Shown here piece after piece: positions 8,109 through 15,582 of a stretch of 26,489 bases of DNA. The stretch's first letter is position 1. Every line of letters starts with the position of its first letter. The stretch comes from an uncultured Eggerthellaceae bacterium. GTDB lineage: Bacteria; Actinomycetota; Coriobacteriia; Coriobacteriales; Eggerthellaceae. Where the stretch lies: contig CANOHY010000026.1 of assembly GCA_947565915.1 (NCBI GenBank), positions 1 through 26,489 of the forward strand. Direction: 5' to 3'. The notes beneath the pieces were generated by a model, which was not told the DNA's origin, ran no database searches, and was given only the letters and a program-made list of their open reading frames with translations. Position numbers and translations under genes: made by a program.

Positions 8109-8678
8109 GTGGCAAACATCAAGAGTCAGAAGAAGCGCAATATCACGAACGAGAAGGCGCGCTTGCGCAATCGTGCGGTCAAATCAGAATTGAAGACGGC
8201 TATCCGCCGCGTACGCGAGGCTGTAGCCGAGGGCAATGGCAAGGAAGCCTATGCAACCGCGCAGGTTGCCTGCCGTCTCCTCGACAAGGCCGCTTCCAAA
8301 GGCGTTATCCATAAGAACCAGGCTGCAAATCGCAAGAGCGGCATAATGGCACTCGCTAATACCGTGGTCACCGATGCCGATATCGCAGCCTATGTGAAGG
8401 CCGAACCGAAGAAGGCCAAGACGGGCAGCAAGAAGGCAGCCCGCAAGGAAGAGCGCACAGCCGAGATGGCCAAGGCTTCTGCCGAGAAGGCGAAGCGCCG
8501 CGAGAAGCAGCTGAAGGAAGAAGAGAAAGCTGCAAAGCGGAAGGCAAAGGAAGCCGAGGCTGCTGCGAAAGCAGAAGCTGAAGCCGCTGCGGCCGAGGAA
8601 GCTGCAGAGGACGCAGAAGAAGCTGCCGACGCTGAAGCCGCAGCCGACGAAGAGGCAAGCGAAGAAGCTGCTGAATAG
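8109..8678 (+). CDS. rpsT: Small ribosomal subunit protein S20 (bS20) with long charged C-terminal extension
   Basis: A 189-residue protein from a GTG start. Residues 1 to about 88 are a normal bS20: ANIKSQKKRNITNEKARLRN, the TAIRRVREAV helix, and LLDKAASKGVIHKNQAANRKSGI, the signature segment. S20 is a primary binder of 16S rRNA helices h9 and h44. The family is normally about 85-90 residues, so about 100 residues are extra. The extension begins around TDADIAAYVKAEPKK, is Lys/Arg/Ala-rich with predicted helix from about 110 to 160, then changes into an almost pure Ala/Glu/Asp segment to the end. No stop or frameshift separates the parts. It is the only plus-strand gene, with lepA divergent and holA convergent. 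The tail's function is unknown; it looks like a long charged helix or a disordered polyampholyte. Confidence 0.95.
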   Translation: MANIKSQKKRNITNEKARLRNRAVKSELKTAIRRVREAVAEGNGKEAYATAQVACRLLDKAASKGVIHKNQAANRKSGIMALANTVVTDADIAAYVKAEPKKAKTGSKKAARKEERTAEMAKASAEKAKRREKQLKEEEKAAKRKAKEAEAAAKAEAEAAAAEEAAEDAEEAADAEAAADEEASEEAAE

Positions 8679-8720
8679 AAACGCTTGGGCCGATGGGTCC
8701 ATCCGCATATCAAGTGAAAA

Positions 8721-8739
8721 GGGCCCCAAATAGGGGCTC
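8721..8739. terminator. Bidirectional hairpin terminator between rpsT and holA
   Basis: A GGGCCCC arm, AAATA loop and GGGGCTC arm form a seven-pair stem with one G-U pair. On the minus strand it is followed by TTTTC and ends the comEA-comEC-holA unit; on the plus strand it is followed by GTTTCG and probably ends rpsT. It sits 42 bases after the rpsT stop and 17 after the holA stop. Confidence 0.8.
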
Positions 8740-8756
8740 GTTTCGTATGAGGGTTG

Positions 8757-9734
8757 CTAGTTGCGCACAACAGTGGTTATGAGCCAGTCCTCGAAAGCAT
8801 GCTGGGAATTCGAAGAGCTCTTTAGCGTACGCTCGCAATCGCGCGCTTCTATGAAGGCACGGCGCAATTCCTGCTCGCTGTAGTTTCGCGCCCATTGCGC
8901 ATGATTCTTCACGCGCCAGGCGGGAAGGCCCAAGGTTTGCGCCAGGAGGTTACCTTGGCCTCGTTGCTCCAATGCCTTGGCACAGGCAAGTTCGCGCAAT
9001 CGAGAGACGCAAAGCGATATGAGCCGAATGGGAGACTCGCTCATCAGGTGCAGAAATGTCAGGCATTTCGAAAGATTGCGCTCGGAAAGCGCGTTCACGA
9101 GTTCCCAAGGTTTCGCCTCGGCGGTGCGAGCAACGAGAGATTCCACGTCGCGCGGGGTAACCGGGTCTTGCCCCTGCACGGCTAGGGATATCTTGCACAG
9201 CTCCTGGTCGAGGCGAATCGTATCTTCCCCCACAAGCTCCACGAGCTTGCTTGCTGCCGAATCGGTTAACGTGAACCCATAGCCAACTGCCATGCTGCGA
9301 AGCATCTTCCCTAGCTCGTAGCGCTTCAAGGGCGTGCAGTCGATAACTGCCTTGCTGCCAAGCTCAGCAACAGCCTTGTAAAGCCGCGTATTCTTGGCAA
9401 GCTTGGGAGAGATGATCGCGAGTACGGTGGTGGGCGAAGGCGCCGAGAGATAGGAAACGAGGATATCCACATCGGCTTTCTTGAGCTTCTCGGCATCGTT
9501 TACCTCAACGAGTCGAAGATCGCTTGCAAAGGGAAGCGTGTTGCAGGATGCGGCGATGTCGGTTCCCGTGGCGCGATCGCCGTTGAAGACGTCGTGATTG
9601 AAGTCGAGGTCTCCATAGGCAGCGATGCGCTTCCGCAGCCGTTCGATGGCACGTCGACGCTTGAGCTCATCTTCTCCAACGATGAGATAAGCGGAAAGGA
9701 GCGATTCAGTGGCTTGTGATTGCTTGATAGGCAT
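8757..9734 (-). CDS. holA: DNA polymerase III subunit delta
   Basis: A 325-residue clamp-loader delta subunit, which opens the beta sliding clamp and forms the pentameric loader with tau/gamma and delta-prime. Visible marks are AYLIVGEDELKRRRAIERLR (15-34), then LPFASDLRLVEVNDAEKLKK and the later KYELGKMLRSMA-like region (here KRYELGKML). The AAA+ sensor-like segment GEDTIRLDQELCKISL and the C-terminal helical collar (LMSESPIRLISLCVSRLREL) are also present. The N-terminus matches the family from the ATG at 9734; in-frame residues further upstream lie inside comEC and are not family-like. comEC stops 14 bases before it. comEA-comEC-holA adjacency is common in Gram-positive bacteria. Confidence 0.93.
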   Translation of the reverse strand: MPIKQSQATESLLSAYLIVGEDELKRRRAIERLRKRIAAYGDLDFNHDVFNGDRATGTDIAASCNTLPFASDLRLVEVNDAEKLKKADVDILVSYLSAPSPTTVLAIISPKLAKNTRLYKAVAELGSKAVIDCTPLKRYELGKMLRSMAVGYGFTLTDSAASKLVELVGEDTIRLDQELCKISLAVQGQDPVTPRDVESLVARTAEAKPWELVNALSERNLSKCLTFLHLMSESPIRLISLCVSRLRELACAKALEQRGQGNLLAQTLGLPAWRVKNHAQWARNYSEQELRRAFIEARDCERTLKSSSNSQHAFEDWLITTVVRN

Positions 9735-9748
9735 TGCCCTATTGTACG

Positions 9749-12064
9749 TCAACGAGTGCAGGAAACGGCAAGAGCCTTCGAATCGAGCTTGCAGGTAATC
9801 GTTCCATTCAAATCGGTACGATAGATGGATGCGCCCGCCTTCTCGAGGCATTCGAGCGTTCGCTCGGACGGATGCCCATAACGGTTGCCGGTTCCTACGC
9901 CAATGAGCGCAATAGAGGGAGAGAGCCTCTCCGCCTCTTCTTGGGAGAGCGCGTTTTTCGACCCATGATGCCCGACCTTCAACAAGTCGATGTCCTTGAT
10001 GGGGCGCTCGGCAAGCATAGCTTCCAATTGTTGAGCCTCTGCATCCCCCGTGAACAATGCAGTGAAATCGGCGAGGCCGTCATCGTCGCCATCGTATTCC
10101 ATCCACAAGCAAAGGCTATCTGCGTTGCCGCCTTCGTCTTCATAGGAATGAGGCCAAATAGCCGTAAGCTTGAAAGCTCCGATCCTAAACGAATCTCCCG
10201 CTTCGATGGGCACGATGTTCTTCGCTGCAGTTCCGAGGTCAGTTGCTGCACGAGCAACTTTCACCTCATCGCATGCGAGCATATCGGCTGGCACCATGCC
10301 AGAGCTTACCTGGACAGCTCGCTTGAGGGCATCTATCGATCCGCAGTGATCGTCATCCGCATGAGTGATAACGAGCGCATCGAGCGTAGCTACATGCTGG
10401 GATGCAAGCTCGCTCAGCAGTTGGGAGTCGTTGTTCCCGGTATCTATCAGAAGCGTGCTGCCTCTGCTCTTGAGCAGGATCGCATCGCCTTGCCCAACAT
10501 CGAGCATTACTATCCTATCTCCCGGAAGGTCAACCAATAGAACGCAAGCTACCAGCAGCGTTGTTCCTGCAAGCGCGCACAACCCTCCCCGCCTTCGAGG
10601 CCAACAAGCCCAAAGAAGCACTGCTGCTAGAGCAGATGCAGCCGTGCCCCCAACAACGTCGCAGGTGAAGGGTATGGAAGAGAAGGGCAAGGTTGAGATA
10701 AGCGCAACCACGCCGTTGACGAAGTTCGCTGCAAAGCTTGCAAGCGAACTTAGGGCACCAGCGAAGGGCAAACCGAAACCGCATGCGAGAGCGGCAGCCA
10801 GAGATATTCCGCACAATGGCGCGAATAAAGGTGATGTGACGATATTCGCCAGCGGGGATGCCAAGGGAAGCATGCCGAAGAGCGCACAGGATAGCGGCTG
10901 GGATAGCAGTGATGCCGCCATGGTGAGCGAAAGAGCGTCGCGCACTGTCTTTTTGCCTAGGATCGGCACCTGCTCAAGCCAAGAGCTAACAAGAGGTGAA
11001 AACAAGACTATTCCTGCCGTAGAGAGAGCGGAAAGCGCAAACGATGCCGAAACAGCTTCGGCTGGTGCATGGATCAGGATGATGAAGATGCTCAATCCCA
11101 AGGCGTTCTGGGAAGAGGGGGCTCGCTTGCCGAAGAGGGCGAGAATGCCTACTGACGACATGAGCAGCGCGCGCAAAGCTGAAATGGGGGCTGCAGCCAA
11201 TATGACGTAGCTGACCATGCAACACGCGAGAATGCCGATAGATGCAGCGCGCGGCACGTGCGCGAGCTTCAGCAATGCTGCCATTAGATTGGTCACGATA
11301 ACAAGATGAGCTCCAGAAACTGCAATGAGATGAGCAAGGCCGCAACTCTGATAGCAGCTGTAAGCTTCCGAACCCTTGATGCTTCGCCTGAAACCGCATG
11401 AAAGCGCTTGAACTACGGCGTGCGCATCGTCTTGCGACCCGATGGCCTCGATTGCCTTCATGCGAAAGCGTGCAAGGTGGCCCGTTGCTCCCGTGCTCGG
11501 CAACGCTTGCATCTCGTTGACTTTGAACACCGCCGCATATCCTTGTTGCCAATCGTAGTCTCGGCTTCGATAATCGATTCTCTGAAGTTTGCCGGATGCT
11601 TCGTAGCGCTGGCCGAAATAGAGCGCGCTTTCCGAATCGAATCGAGCTCTTACGAAGAGGGATCTACCCGATGGCAGAACGAGCGTGGCATCAACTGCCT
11701 CGCCGAACATTTCTTGGTCGCTGTCTCCTTTGATTTCGAGGATGACCCTTGAAGTGTCTAGGTCTTCGATTGCGTTGCCTGTGGTATGCAAGTTCGTTGC
11801 CTGCGCGAATGCCAGGCAAGCACCCATGGCCATGCTTGCCAACAAGAGGCCAAGCGAGCGAAACCGCTTGAGCGCACACGATCCTCCAAGAAGCAGAATC
11901 GCCAAAGCAACAAATGCAAAGAAAGCTTTCTGGAGCGTAGGAATGTCGATAAGGCGTGCTTGCGCATAGGCAATCGCCGTAGCCGCCCAAAGGGCGCAAC
12001 CACATGCGAATAGAGGCGTTATGGCAGGTCGTCGGGCATGGTGGCGATAATCCTTGTCTACCAC
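9749..12064 (-). CDS. comEC: DNA uptake channel ComEC/Rec2 with metallo-beta-lactamase domain
   Basis: About 771 residues from a GTG at 12064, one base after the comEA stop (TGATGTG), giving tight coupling. An ATG at 12157 in the same frame would overlap comEA by 92 bases and is less likely. ComEC is the inner-membrane channel that takes in single-stranded DNA during transformation. N-terminal membrane helices and an OB-like DUF4131 region (residues about 90-185) come first. Then comes the Competence domain with HLIAVSGAHL (245-254) and a series of hydrophobic segments up to about 510. A C-terminal metallo-beta-lactamase-fold domain has LDVGQGDA (521-528) and HADDDH (568-573), fitting the proposed DNA-strand-degrading activity. 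The size is normal and the metal-binding motif intact. Whether the organism is naturally competent cannot be told from this locus alone. Confidence 0.94.
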   Translation of the reverse strand: MVDKDYRHHARRPAITPLFACGCALWAATAIAYAQARLIDIPTLQKAFFAFVALAILLLGGSCALKRFRSLGLLLASMAMGACLAFAQATNLHTTGNAIEDLDTSRVILEIKGDSDQEMFGEAVDATLVLPSGRSLFVRARFDSESALYFGQRYEASGKLQRIDYRSRDYDWQQGYAAVFKVNEMQALPSTGATGHLARFRMKAIEAIGSQDDAHAVVQALSCGFRRSIKGSEAYSCYQSCGLAHLIAVSGAHLVIVTNLMAALLKLAHVPRAASIGILACCMVSYVILAAAPISALRALLMSSVGILALFGKRAPSSQNALGLSIFIILIHAPAEAVSASFALSALSTAGIVLFSPLVSSWLEQVPILGKKTVRDALSLTMAASLLSQPLSCALFGMLPLASPLANIVTSPLFAPLCGISLAAALACGFGLPFAGALSSLASFAANFVNGVVALISTLPFSSIPFTCDVVGGTAASALAAVLLWACWPRRRGGLCALAGTTLLVACVLLVDLPGDRIVMLDVGQGDAILLKSRGSTLLIDTGNNDSQLLSELASQHVATLDALVITHADDDHCGSIDALKRAVQVSSGMVPADMLACDEVKVARAATDLGTAAKNIVPIEAGDSFRIGAFKLTAIWPHSYEDEGGNADSLCLWMEYDGDDDGLADFTALFTGDAEAQQLEAMLAERPIKDIDLLKVGHHGSKNALSQEEAERLSPSIALIGVGTGNRYGHPSERTLECLEKAGASIYRTDLNGTITCKLDSKALAVSCTR

Positions 12065-12065
12065 A

Positions 12066-12737
12066 TCAGATGCAGATGAGATCACGGATAGCCTCGAGCT
12101 TCTTCTCTCCGATGCCGGAAACGCGCGTGATGTCATCCACCTTTTGATAAGGTCCATTGGCCGTGCGATCGCTCACGATCTTCTGCGCGGTGGAATCTCC
12201 TATGCCGGGCAGGGTTGTGAGTTCGCTTGCCGTTGCCTTGTTGAGGTTGATTTTCCCCGACGCCTCGCTGGCTGGCTCCGCTCGGCTGGCTGTTGAGCCT
12301 TGTGTCTGCATGCTGGTTTCCCCAGGCAAGCTTTCCGCTCCGTCGTCTTTGCTTGCTACGTAGAGCTGTTCGCCATCGCTCGGTTGTCGCGCAAGGTTGA
12401 TGGACGAGACGTCGGCCTGATCAGTGAATCCACCAGCCATCTCGATAGCAGTTGCGACTCGGTCGCCTTCCGCAAGCTCGATTAACCCAGGTGAGCTCAC
12501 GCAGCCAGTCAAATGCACATAGATGGTCTTCTTTGGATGCTCGGCTTCAAACTGCTGCACGCTGCTGGCCTCTGCGGATTCTATGCGAATGGCGCTTTGT
12601 TCGCCTTTGGCAAACAGAGCGACGCTGGCAATGACGGCTATGGTTGCTAACGCGCAGAGCCCGAAGAGCGCCGGCTTGGGAAGCGATGCCAAGCTCATCT
12701 TGTCCCGAATCTCGCGAAAATCGATGTTATCCATCAT
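12066..12737 (-). CDS. comEA: Competence protein ComEA, membrane-anchored helix-hairpin-helix DNA receptor
   Basis: A 223-residue protein. It has a short cytoplasmic N-terminus, a single membrane anchor (about 23-44, PALFGLCALATIAVIASVAL), an SLBB domain (about 70-127, VYVHLTGCVSSPG then NLARQPSDGEQLYV), a Ser/Glu-rich linker (130-160), and a C-terminal ComEA helix-hairpin-helix pair with INLNKATASEL, LPGIG (176-180) and VSGIG (206-210). This is the Gram-positive ComEA layout: extracellular binding of double-stranded DNA and handover to ComEC. The start ATG-ATG at 12737/12734 has AAGGGG just upstream. A 149-base gap separates it from thiI, so it may open a new transcription unit, but no clear promoter was seen. 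Confidence 0.95.
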   Translation of the reverse strand: MMDNIDFREIRDKMSLASLPKPALFGLCALATIAVIASVALFAKGEQSAIRIESAEASSVQQFEAEHPKKTIYVHLTGCVSSPGLIELAEGDRVATAIEMAGGFTDQADVSSINLARQPSDGEQLYVASKDDGAESLPGETSMQTQGSTASRAEPASEASGKINLNKATASELTTLPGIGDSTAQKIVSDRTANGPYQKVDDITRVSGIGEKKLEAIRDLICI

Positions 12738-12886
12738 GAGCCCCTTCCCTGCTTCCGCTTGGCAGAGAAGATGCTATCCCCGCAAACCTTTCGGGAAGTT
12801 CACCAGCAAGGCACCATCAACGGGCCACGATTCTTCCCGTGATAACCAATTGCTCGGGGCAAGCTAACGAGAATTCGCAACCGAAC
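12738..12886. other. Intergenic region thiI-comEA
   Basis: 149 bases containing the comEA ribosome binding site (AAGGGG). I see no hairpin with a T run and no convincing promoter or repeat. Confidence 0.4.
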
Positions 12887-14107
12887 CTAATTTGACTTGG
12901 CGCTACGGCGCTTGTAAGAGGGGCAGTGATAGTCGCGGTATTCCGCATTCGCTGCCAGCTCCTGGACCCATTGATCGATGGGAAGTTGCGATTCGGCTTC
13001 CAGAACGGCAGGAAGCTTCGCATGCGTCTCAGGAGAGCGCGGCATGAACAGCGTGCAACAATCGGGGGCCTCCTGCGAGGAGATCTGGAAGGTTCCCAGC
13101 GCCTGTGCATCTTCGATGATCTGCAATTTGTCGGTACCGATGAGGGGGCGCAGCACCGGCATGCCGACAGCTTGGTCAGTTGCACAGATGTTGTCGAGCG
13201 TCTGCGACGCAACTTGGCCTAAGCTTTCGCCAGTAACCAAGGCACGAGCATGCTCGCGATGCGCGATTTCCTCTGCAACCTGAAGCATGAGCCTTCGATA
13301 CATGATGACGCGGAGCGCGGGAGGAACCTTGAGCGCTATCTCCTTTTGGCAATCACCGAAGGCTACTACATAAACGCGTGCTATGCAGCCCGACTGCTCG
13401 AGAACCTGCGCGATGTCATCTACCAAGTACTCGCTTTCATCTGACGTCTGGGGCCTTCCCGAGAAATGAACGCCGATGGGAATAGCGCCACGGCGAGCCA
13501 TATGCCAAAGCGCCACAGGCGAATCGATGCCGCTTGAGAGAAGAGCCACCACGCGTCCCGATGAGCCAACCGGCAGTCCGCCAATGCCGCGAATGCTGCG
13601 CGCATAGACGTAGCAAGCGTTTTGAACCACCTCCACGCCTATGGTGACGTCTTGCCCTTTCATGCGAACGCGCTTGTTAGGGAATGCGTCGCAAAGGGCA
13701 CTCCCTACTATCTGGTTCATCTCCATCGAGTTGGTCTCGAAGTCGGTGTGGTTGCGCCGAGCCTGAACCTTGAACGTTTCGAAGTCATCGCACTCGCCTA
13801 AGGCAAGCAAAGCTGCTTGGCATATGATGTCGAGGTCGCGTTCGCATTTGAAGCCCGTGGATACGCGTGCTACTCCCGGCACGGTGCGCACAACTTCGGC
13901 AATGGCCAAGGATTCCTTAAGCGTTGTCCCCTCTTTCAAGAAGATGCAAAGACGTCCGGAGATACGATGAATGGTCACCAAGGGATAAGATGCCAAAAGC
14001 GCTTGGAGGTTCGCCTGCAAGCGCTTTTCGAATGCGGATCGGTTGTGGCCTTTGAGGCCTATCTCATGGTAATGTACCAGGCAGATGCGCTGGAATGATG
14101 GCTCCAT
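12887..14107 (-). CDS. thiI: tRNA 4-thiouridine synthase ThiI
   Basis: A 406-residue enzyme that adenylates U8 of tRNA and transfers sulfur to make s4U8; in many bacteria it also supports thiazole synthesis. The N-terminal ferredoxin-like region (VHYHEIGLKGHNRSAFEKRL) is followed by a THUMP domain (about 64-168, with HRISGRLCIFL before it). The PP-loop ATPase domain has LLSSGIDSPVALW at 189-201 and VTGESLGQVASQTLDNI further on. The usual SGGxDS reads SSGIDS here, a Gly-to-Ser change. The protein ends shortly after CCTLFMPRSPETHAKL, so it has no C-terminal rhodanese domain, as in Gram-positive ThiI; a separate cysteine desulfurase would supply sulfur. It follows rpoZ by six bases and is probably the last gene of mihF-gmk-rpoZ-thiI. 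Confidence 0.95.
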   Translation of the reverse strand: MEPSFQRICLVHYHEIGLKGHNRSAFEKRLQANLQALLASYPLVTIHRISGRLCIFLKEGTTLKESLAIAEVVRTVPGVARVSTGFKCERDLDIICQAALLALGECDDFETFKVQARRNHTDFETNSMEMNQIVGSALCDAFPNKRVRMKGQDVTIGVEVVQNACYVYARSIRGIGGLPVGSSGRVVALLSSGIDSPVALWHMARRGAIPIGVHFSGRPQTSDESEYLVDDIAQVLEQSGCIARVYVVAFGDCQKEIALKVPPALRVIMYRRLMLQVAEEIAHREHARALVTGESLGQVASQTLDNICATDQAVGMPVLRPLIGTDKLQIIEDAQALGTFQISSQEAPDCCTLFMPRSPETHAKLPAVLEAESQLPIDQWVQELAANAEYRDYHCPSYKRRSAKSN

Positions 14108-14113
14108 GTGCGC

Positions 14114-14374
14114 CTAATGGTTCTTCACGTCGATCGAATCGGGGTTATACGACACGTCGTCGCGATAGATCTCGTTAAAGGCAATGGTGAGCGGCTTCGT
14201 TTCGGAAGCGCGCGCGATCTCAACTGCCGTTTGCAGCTGCAGAGCGCGATCGCGCTGACCACGCAGCATGTCGTTGATGTCGTGTGCGCGCTTGCTCGCA
14301 AGCGAGCAAAGCAGGAAACGGTCGTTGTCCGCCTTCTCTAGAAGCACGTCGATCTTCGGTTCGATGATGCTCAT
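14114..14374 (-). CDS. rpoZ: DNA-directed RNA polymerase subunit omega
   Basis: An 86-residue omega subunit, which helps assemble the beta-prime subunit into RNA polymerase. It begins MSIIEPKIDVLLEKADN and carries the family segment FLLCSLASKRAHDIND, in which the KRA core is conserved. The TAVEIARA helix matches the conserved second block. The ATG at 14374 is chosen because conservation begins there; GAGGT lies about 8 bases upstream. A longer in-frame extension to 14419 overlaps gmk and is unlikely. It sits 10 bases after gmk. The gmk-rpoZ pair is widespread in bacteria, and its position after mihF is typical of actinobacteria. Confidence 0.94.
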   Translation of the reverse strand: MSIIEPKIDVLLEKADNDRFLLCSLASKRAHDINDMLRGQRDRALQLQTAVEIARASETKPLTIAFNEIYRDDVSYNPDSIDVKNH

Positions 14375-14384
14375 GTTCTCAACC

Positions 14385-14951
14385 TCACCTCTTGTCTGCT
14401 TGCTCGTTGACGTACGCAATGAGCTCAGCAGCTGTTTTGTCTAGGTCATCGTTCACAAGCGTAATATCATACTCGTTTCTTTGGGAAAGTTCCACTTTCG
14501 CCGTTTCAAGTCGGCGAGCGATTGCGGCTTCGTCTTCTGTCCCCCTGCTCCGCAGGCGCCTTTCGAGCTCTTGGAGCGATGGAGGCTCTATGAAGATGAG
14601 CTTGGCTTCGGGCATTAGCCTGCGCACTTGAAGCGCACCTTGGACGTCGATCTCTAGGATGACCTGCTTTCCTTGATCGAGCTGCTCTACAATCGTTGAT
14701 TTGGGCGTGCCATAGCAGTTACCCGAGTATTCGGCCCATTCGAGGAAGTCGCCTTCGTGGACTCGCTCCATGAACTCCTCTTTTGTGAGGAACCAATACG
14801 AGATGCCATCGACTTCTCCCTCGCGGGGATGGCGCGTTGTTGCCGAAACCGAGAGTTGGGCATCATCGACAGCTGACACAAGGAGGGCCACCAGCGTGCC
14901 TTTGCCTGCACCTGATGGCCCTGATATGACGAACAAGTTGCCTTTGCGCAT
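14385..14951 (-). CDS. gmk: Guanylate kinase
   Basis: A 188-residue P-loop kinase converting GMP to GDP with ATP. Walker A is GPSGAGKGT at 11-19. The GMP-binding region is present (SVSATTRHPREGEVDGISYWFLT), as are the DFLEWAEYSGNCYGTP segment, with tyrosines that contact guanine, and the lid/adenine region ERRLRSRGTEDEAAIARRL. The chosen ATG at 14951 follows the mihF stop by one base. A TTG nine bases further upstream, inside the mihF stop region, is an alternative start three codons earlier and has GGAG four bases before it. Length is typical. Confidence 0.95.
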   Translation of the reverse strand: MRKGNLFVISGPSGAGKGTLVALLVSAVDDAQLSVSATTRHPREGEVDGISYWFLTKEEFMERVHEGDFLEWAEYSGNCYGTPKSTIVEQLDQGKQVILEIDVQGALQVRRLMPEAKLIFIEPPSLQELERRLRSRGTEDEAAIARRLETAKVELSQRNEYDITLVNDDLDKTAAELIAYVNEQADKR

Positions 14952-14952
14952 C

Positions 14953-15261
14953 TTAGCCAAGGCGCTCCAGCAATGCGGCCTCTTGGCGCTCGCCCAAGCC
15001 CTTCAGGCGCCTGCTTTCAGCTATCTGAAGCTCGTTCATGATCTTCTCGGACTTCGCTTTGCCGTAGCCAGGAAGCGTTTCGATGAGGGTGGATACCTTC
15101 ATGCGACCAATGATGGGGTCGTCTTTCTTAGCAAGCACTTGCTTGAGGGTGATCTTGCCGCTGCGCAGCTGGTCGCGAATTTCCGCGCGCTTGATACGAG
15201 CCTCCTTGGCCTTCTCCAAGGCTTCCTTGCGCTGAGCATCGGTAAGTTCTGGTATTGCCAT
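14953..15261 (-). CDS. mihF: Integration host factor, actinobacterial type (mIHF)
   Basis: A 102-residue nucleoid-associated protein unrelated to the alpha/beta IHF of proteobacteria. It starts MAIPELTDAQRKEALEKAKE, closely resembling the start of mycobacterial mIHF. It contains LKQVLAKKDDPIIGRMKVSTL, then an H2TH-type helix-two-turn-helix region (LPGYGKAKSEKIMNELQIA) and RRLKGLGERQ, the DNA-contacting end of the family. mIHF binds and bends DNA and affects supercoiling; it is characteristic of actinobacteria. The ATG at 15261 has AAGGAGA five bases upstream; the longer open frame to 15354 is not conserved. It opens the gmk-rpoZ unit, downstream of a probable promoter at 15397-15425. Confidence 0.94.
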   Translation of the reverse strand: MAIPELTDAQRKEALEKAKEARIKRAEIRDQLRSGKITLKQVLAKKDDPIIGRMKVSTLIETLPGYGKAKSEKIMNELQIAESRRLKGLGERQEAALLERLG

Positions 15262-15266
15262 ATCCG

Positions 15267-15273
15267 TCTCCTT
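15267..15273 (-). promoter_or_regulatory. Ribosome binding site fixing the mihF start
   Basis: Minus-strand AAGGAGA five bases before ATG at 15261; the family's conserved N-terminus starts at that ATG. Confidence 0.8.
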
Positions 15274-15396
15274 AAACCCTTGCCTATACGAGCATTCCCA
15301 TGGACTAGATTCAACGAGCGCGAAATCTGAAGGTCCTCTCAAGAACTGCTCCAAGATTTACGTGGTGGGTTTAAGAGTGCGTTTCGCTACGCCCCC

Positions 15397-15425
15397 ATTC
15401 TATGCAAAAAGAGGACCAAAGGTAA
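15397..15425 (-). promoter_or_regulatory. Probable mihF-gmk-rpoZ promoter
   Basis: Minus-strand TTACCT (15420-15425) and TAGAAT (15397-15402) are separated by exactly 17 bases. The -10 matches five of six consensus positions and the -35 three of six. It is about 140 bases upstream of mihF. A second weaker hexamer, TAGTAA (15451-15456), lies upstream in similar flanking sequence. Confidence 0.5.
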
Positions 15426-15540
15426 CCCCCGAAATTTTCAAAAAAGCCGATTACTATGCGAAAACAGGCATCTTGCGACGAGCTTTCGCACGATTCGAAA
15501 AGCGGCAGCAGCCTATCTTGGGGCGAAGGCGGCATGGGGG

Positions 15541-15554
15541 CACAACTAGTTGTG
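15541..15554. repeat. 14-base perfect palindrome after pyrF
   Basis: CACAACTAGTTGTG reads identically on both strands. It lies 29 bases after the pyrF stop and about 116 bases upstream of the proposed mihF -35. It could be an operator or part of a weak 3' end; there is no T run next to it. Confidence 0.6.
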
Positions 15555-15582
15555 ATAGCGCAGGCCGTGGCCAATAACGCTG

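Larger units (their letters stand above)
15262..15582. other. Intergenic region pyrF-mihF (321 bases)
   Basis: No supported gene. It holds the mihF ribosome binding site, a likely mihF promoter, a 14-base perfect palindrome (15541-15554) just after pyrF, and a transcribed leader of roughly 120 bases before mihF. Short open frames on both strands have no family features. No hairpin with a T run ends the pyr operon clearly, so read-through into mihF is possible. Confidence 0.6.

Noticed and set aside
9734..10540. 268-residue plus-strand open frame opposite comEC
   Set aside because: Antisense to the ComEC metallo-beta-lactamase region; no recognisable domain or ribosome binding site.
15362..15577. 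Small open frames on both strands in the pyrF-mihF gap
   Set aside because: No good ribosome binding site, odd composition, and the mihF promoter lies within them.
15555..15582. Rho-independent terminator directly after pyrF
   Set aside because: Only a short GGCC-type repeat without usable loop or T run.
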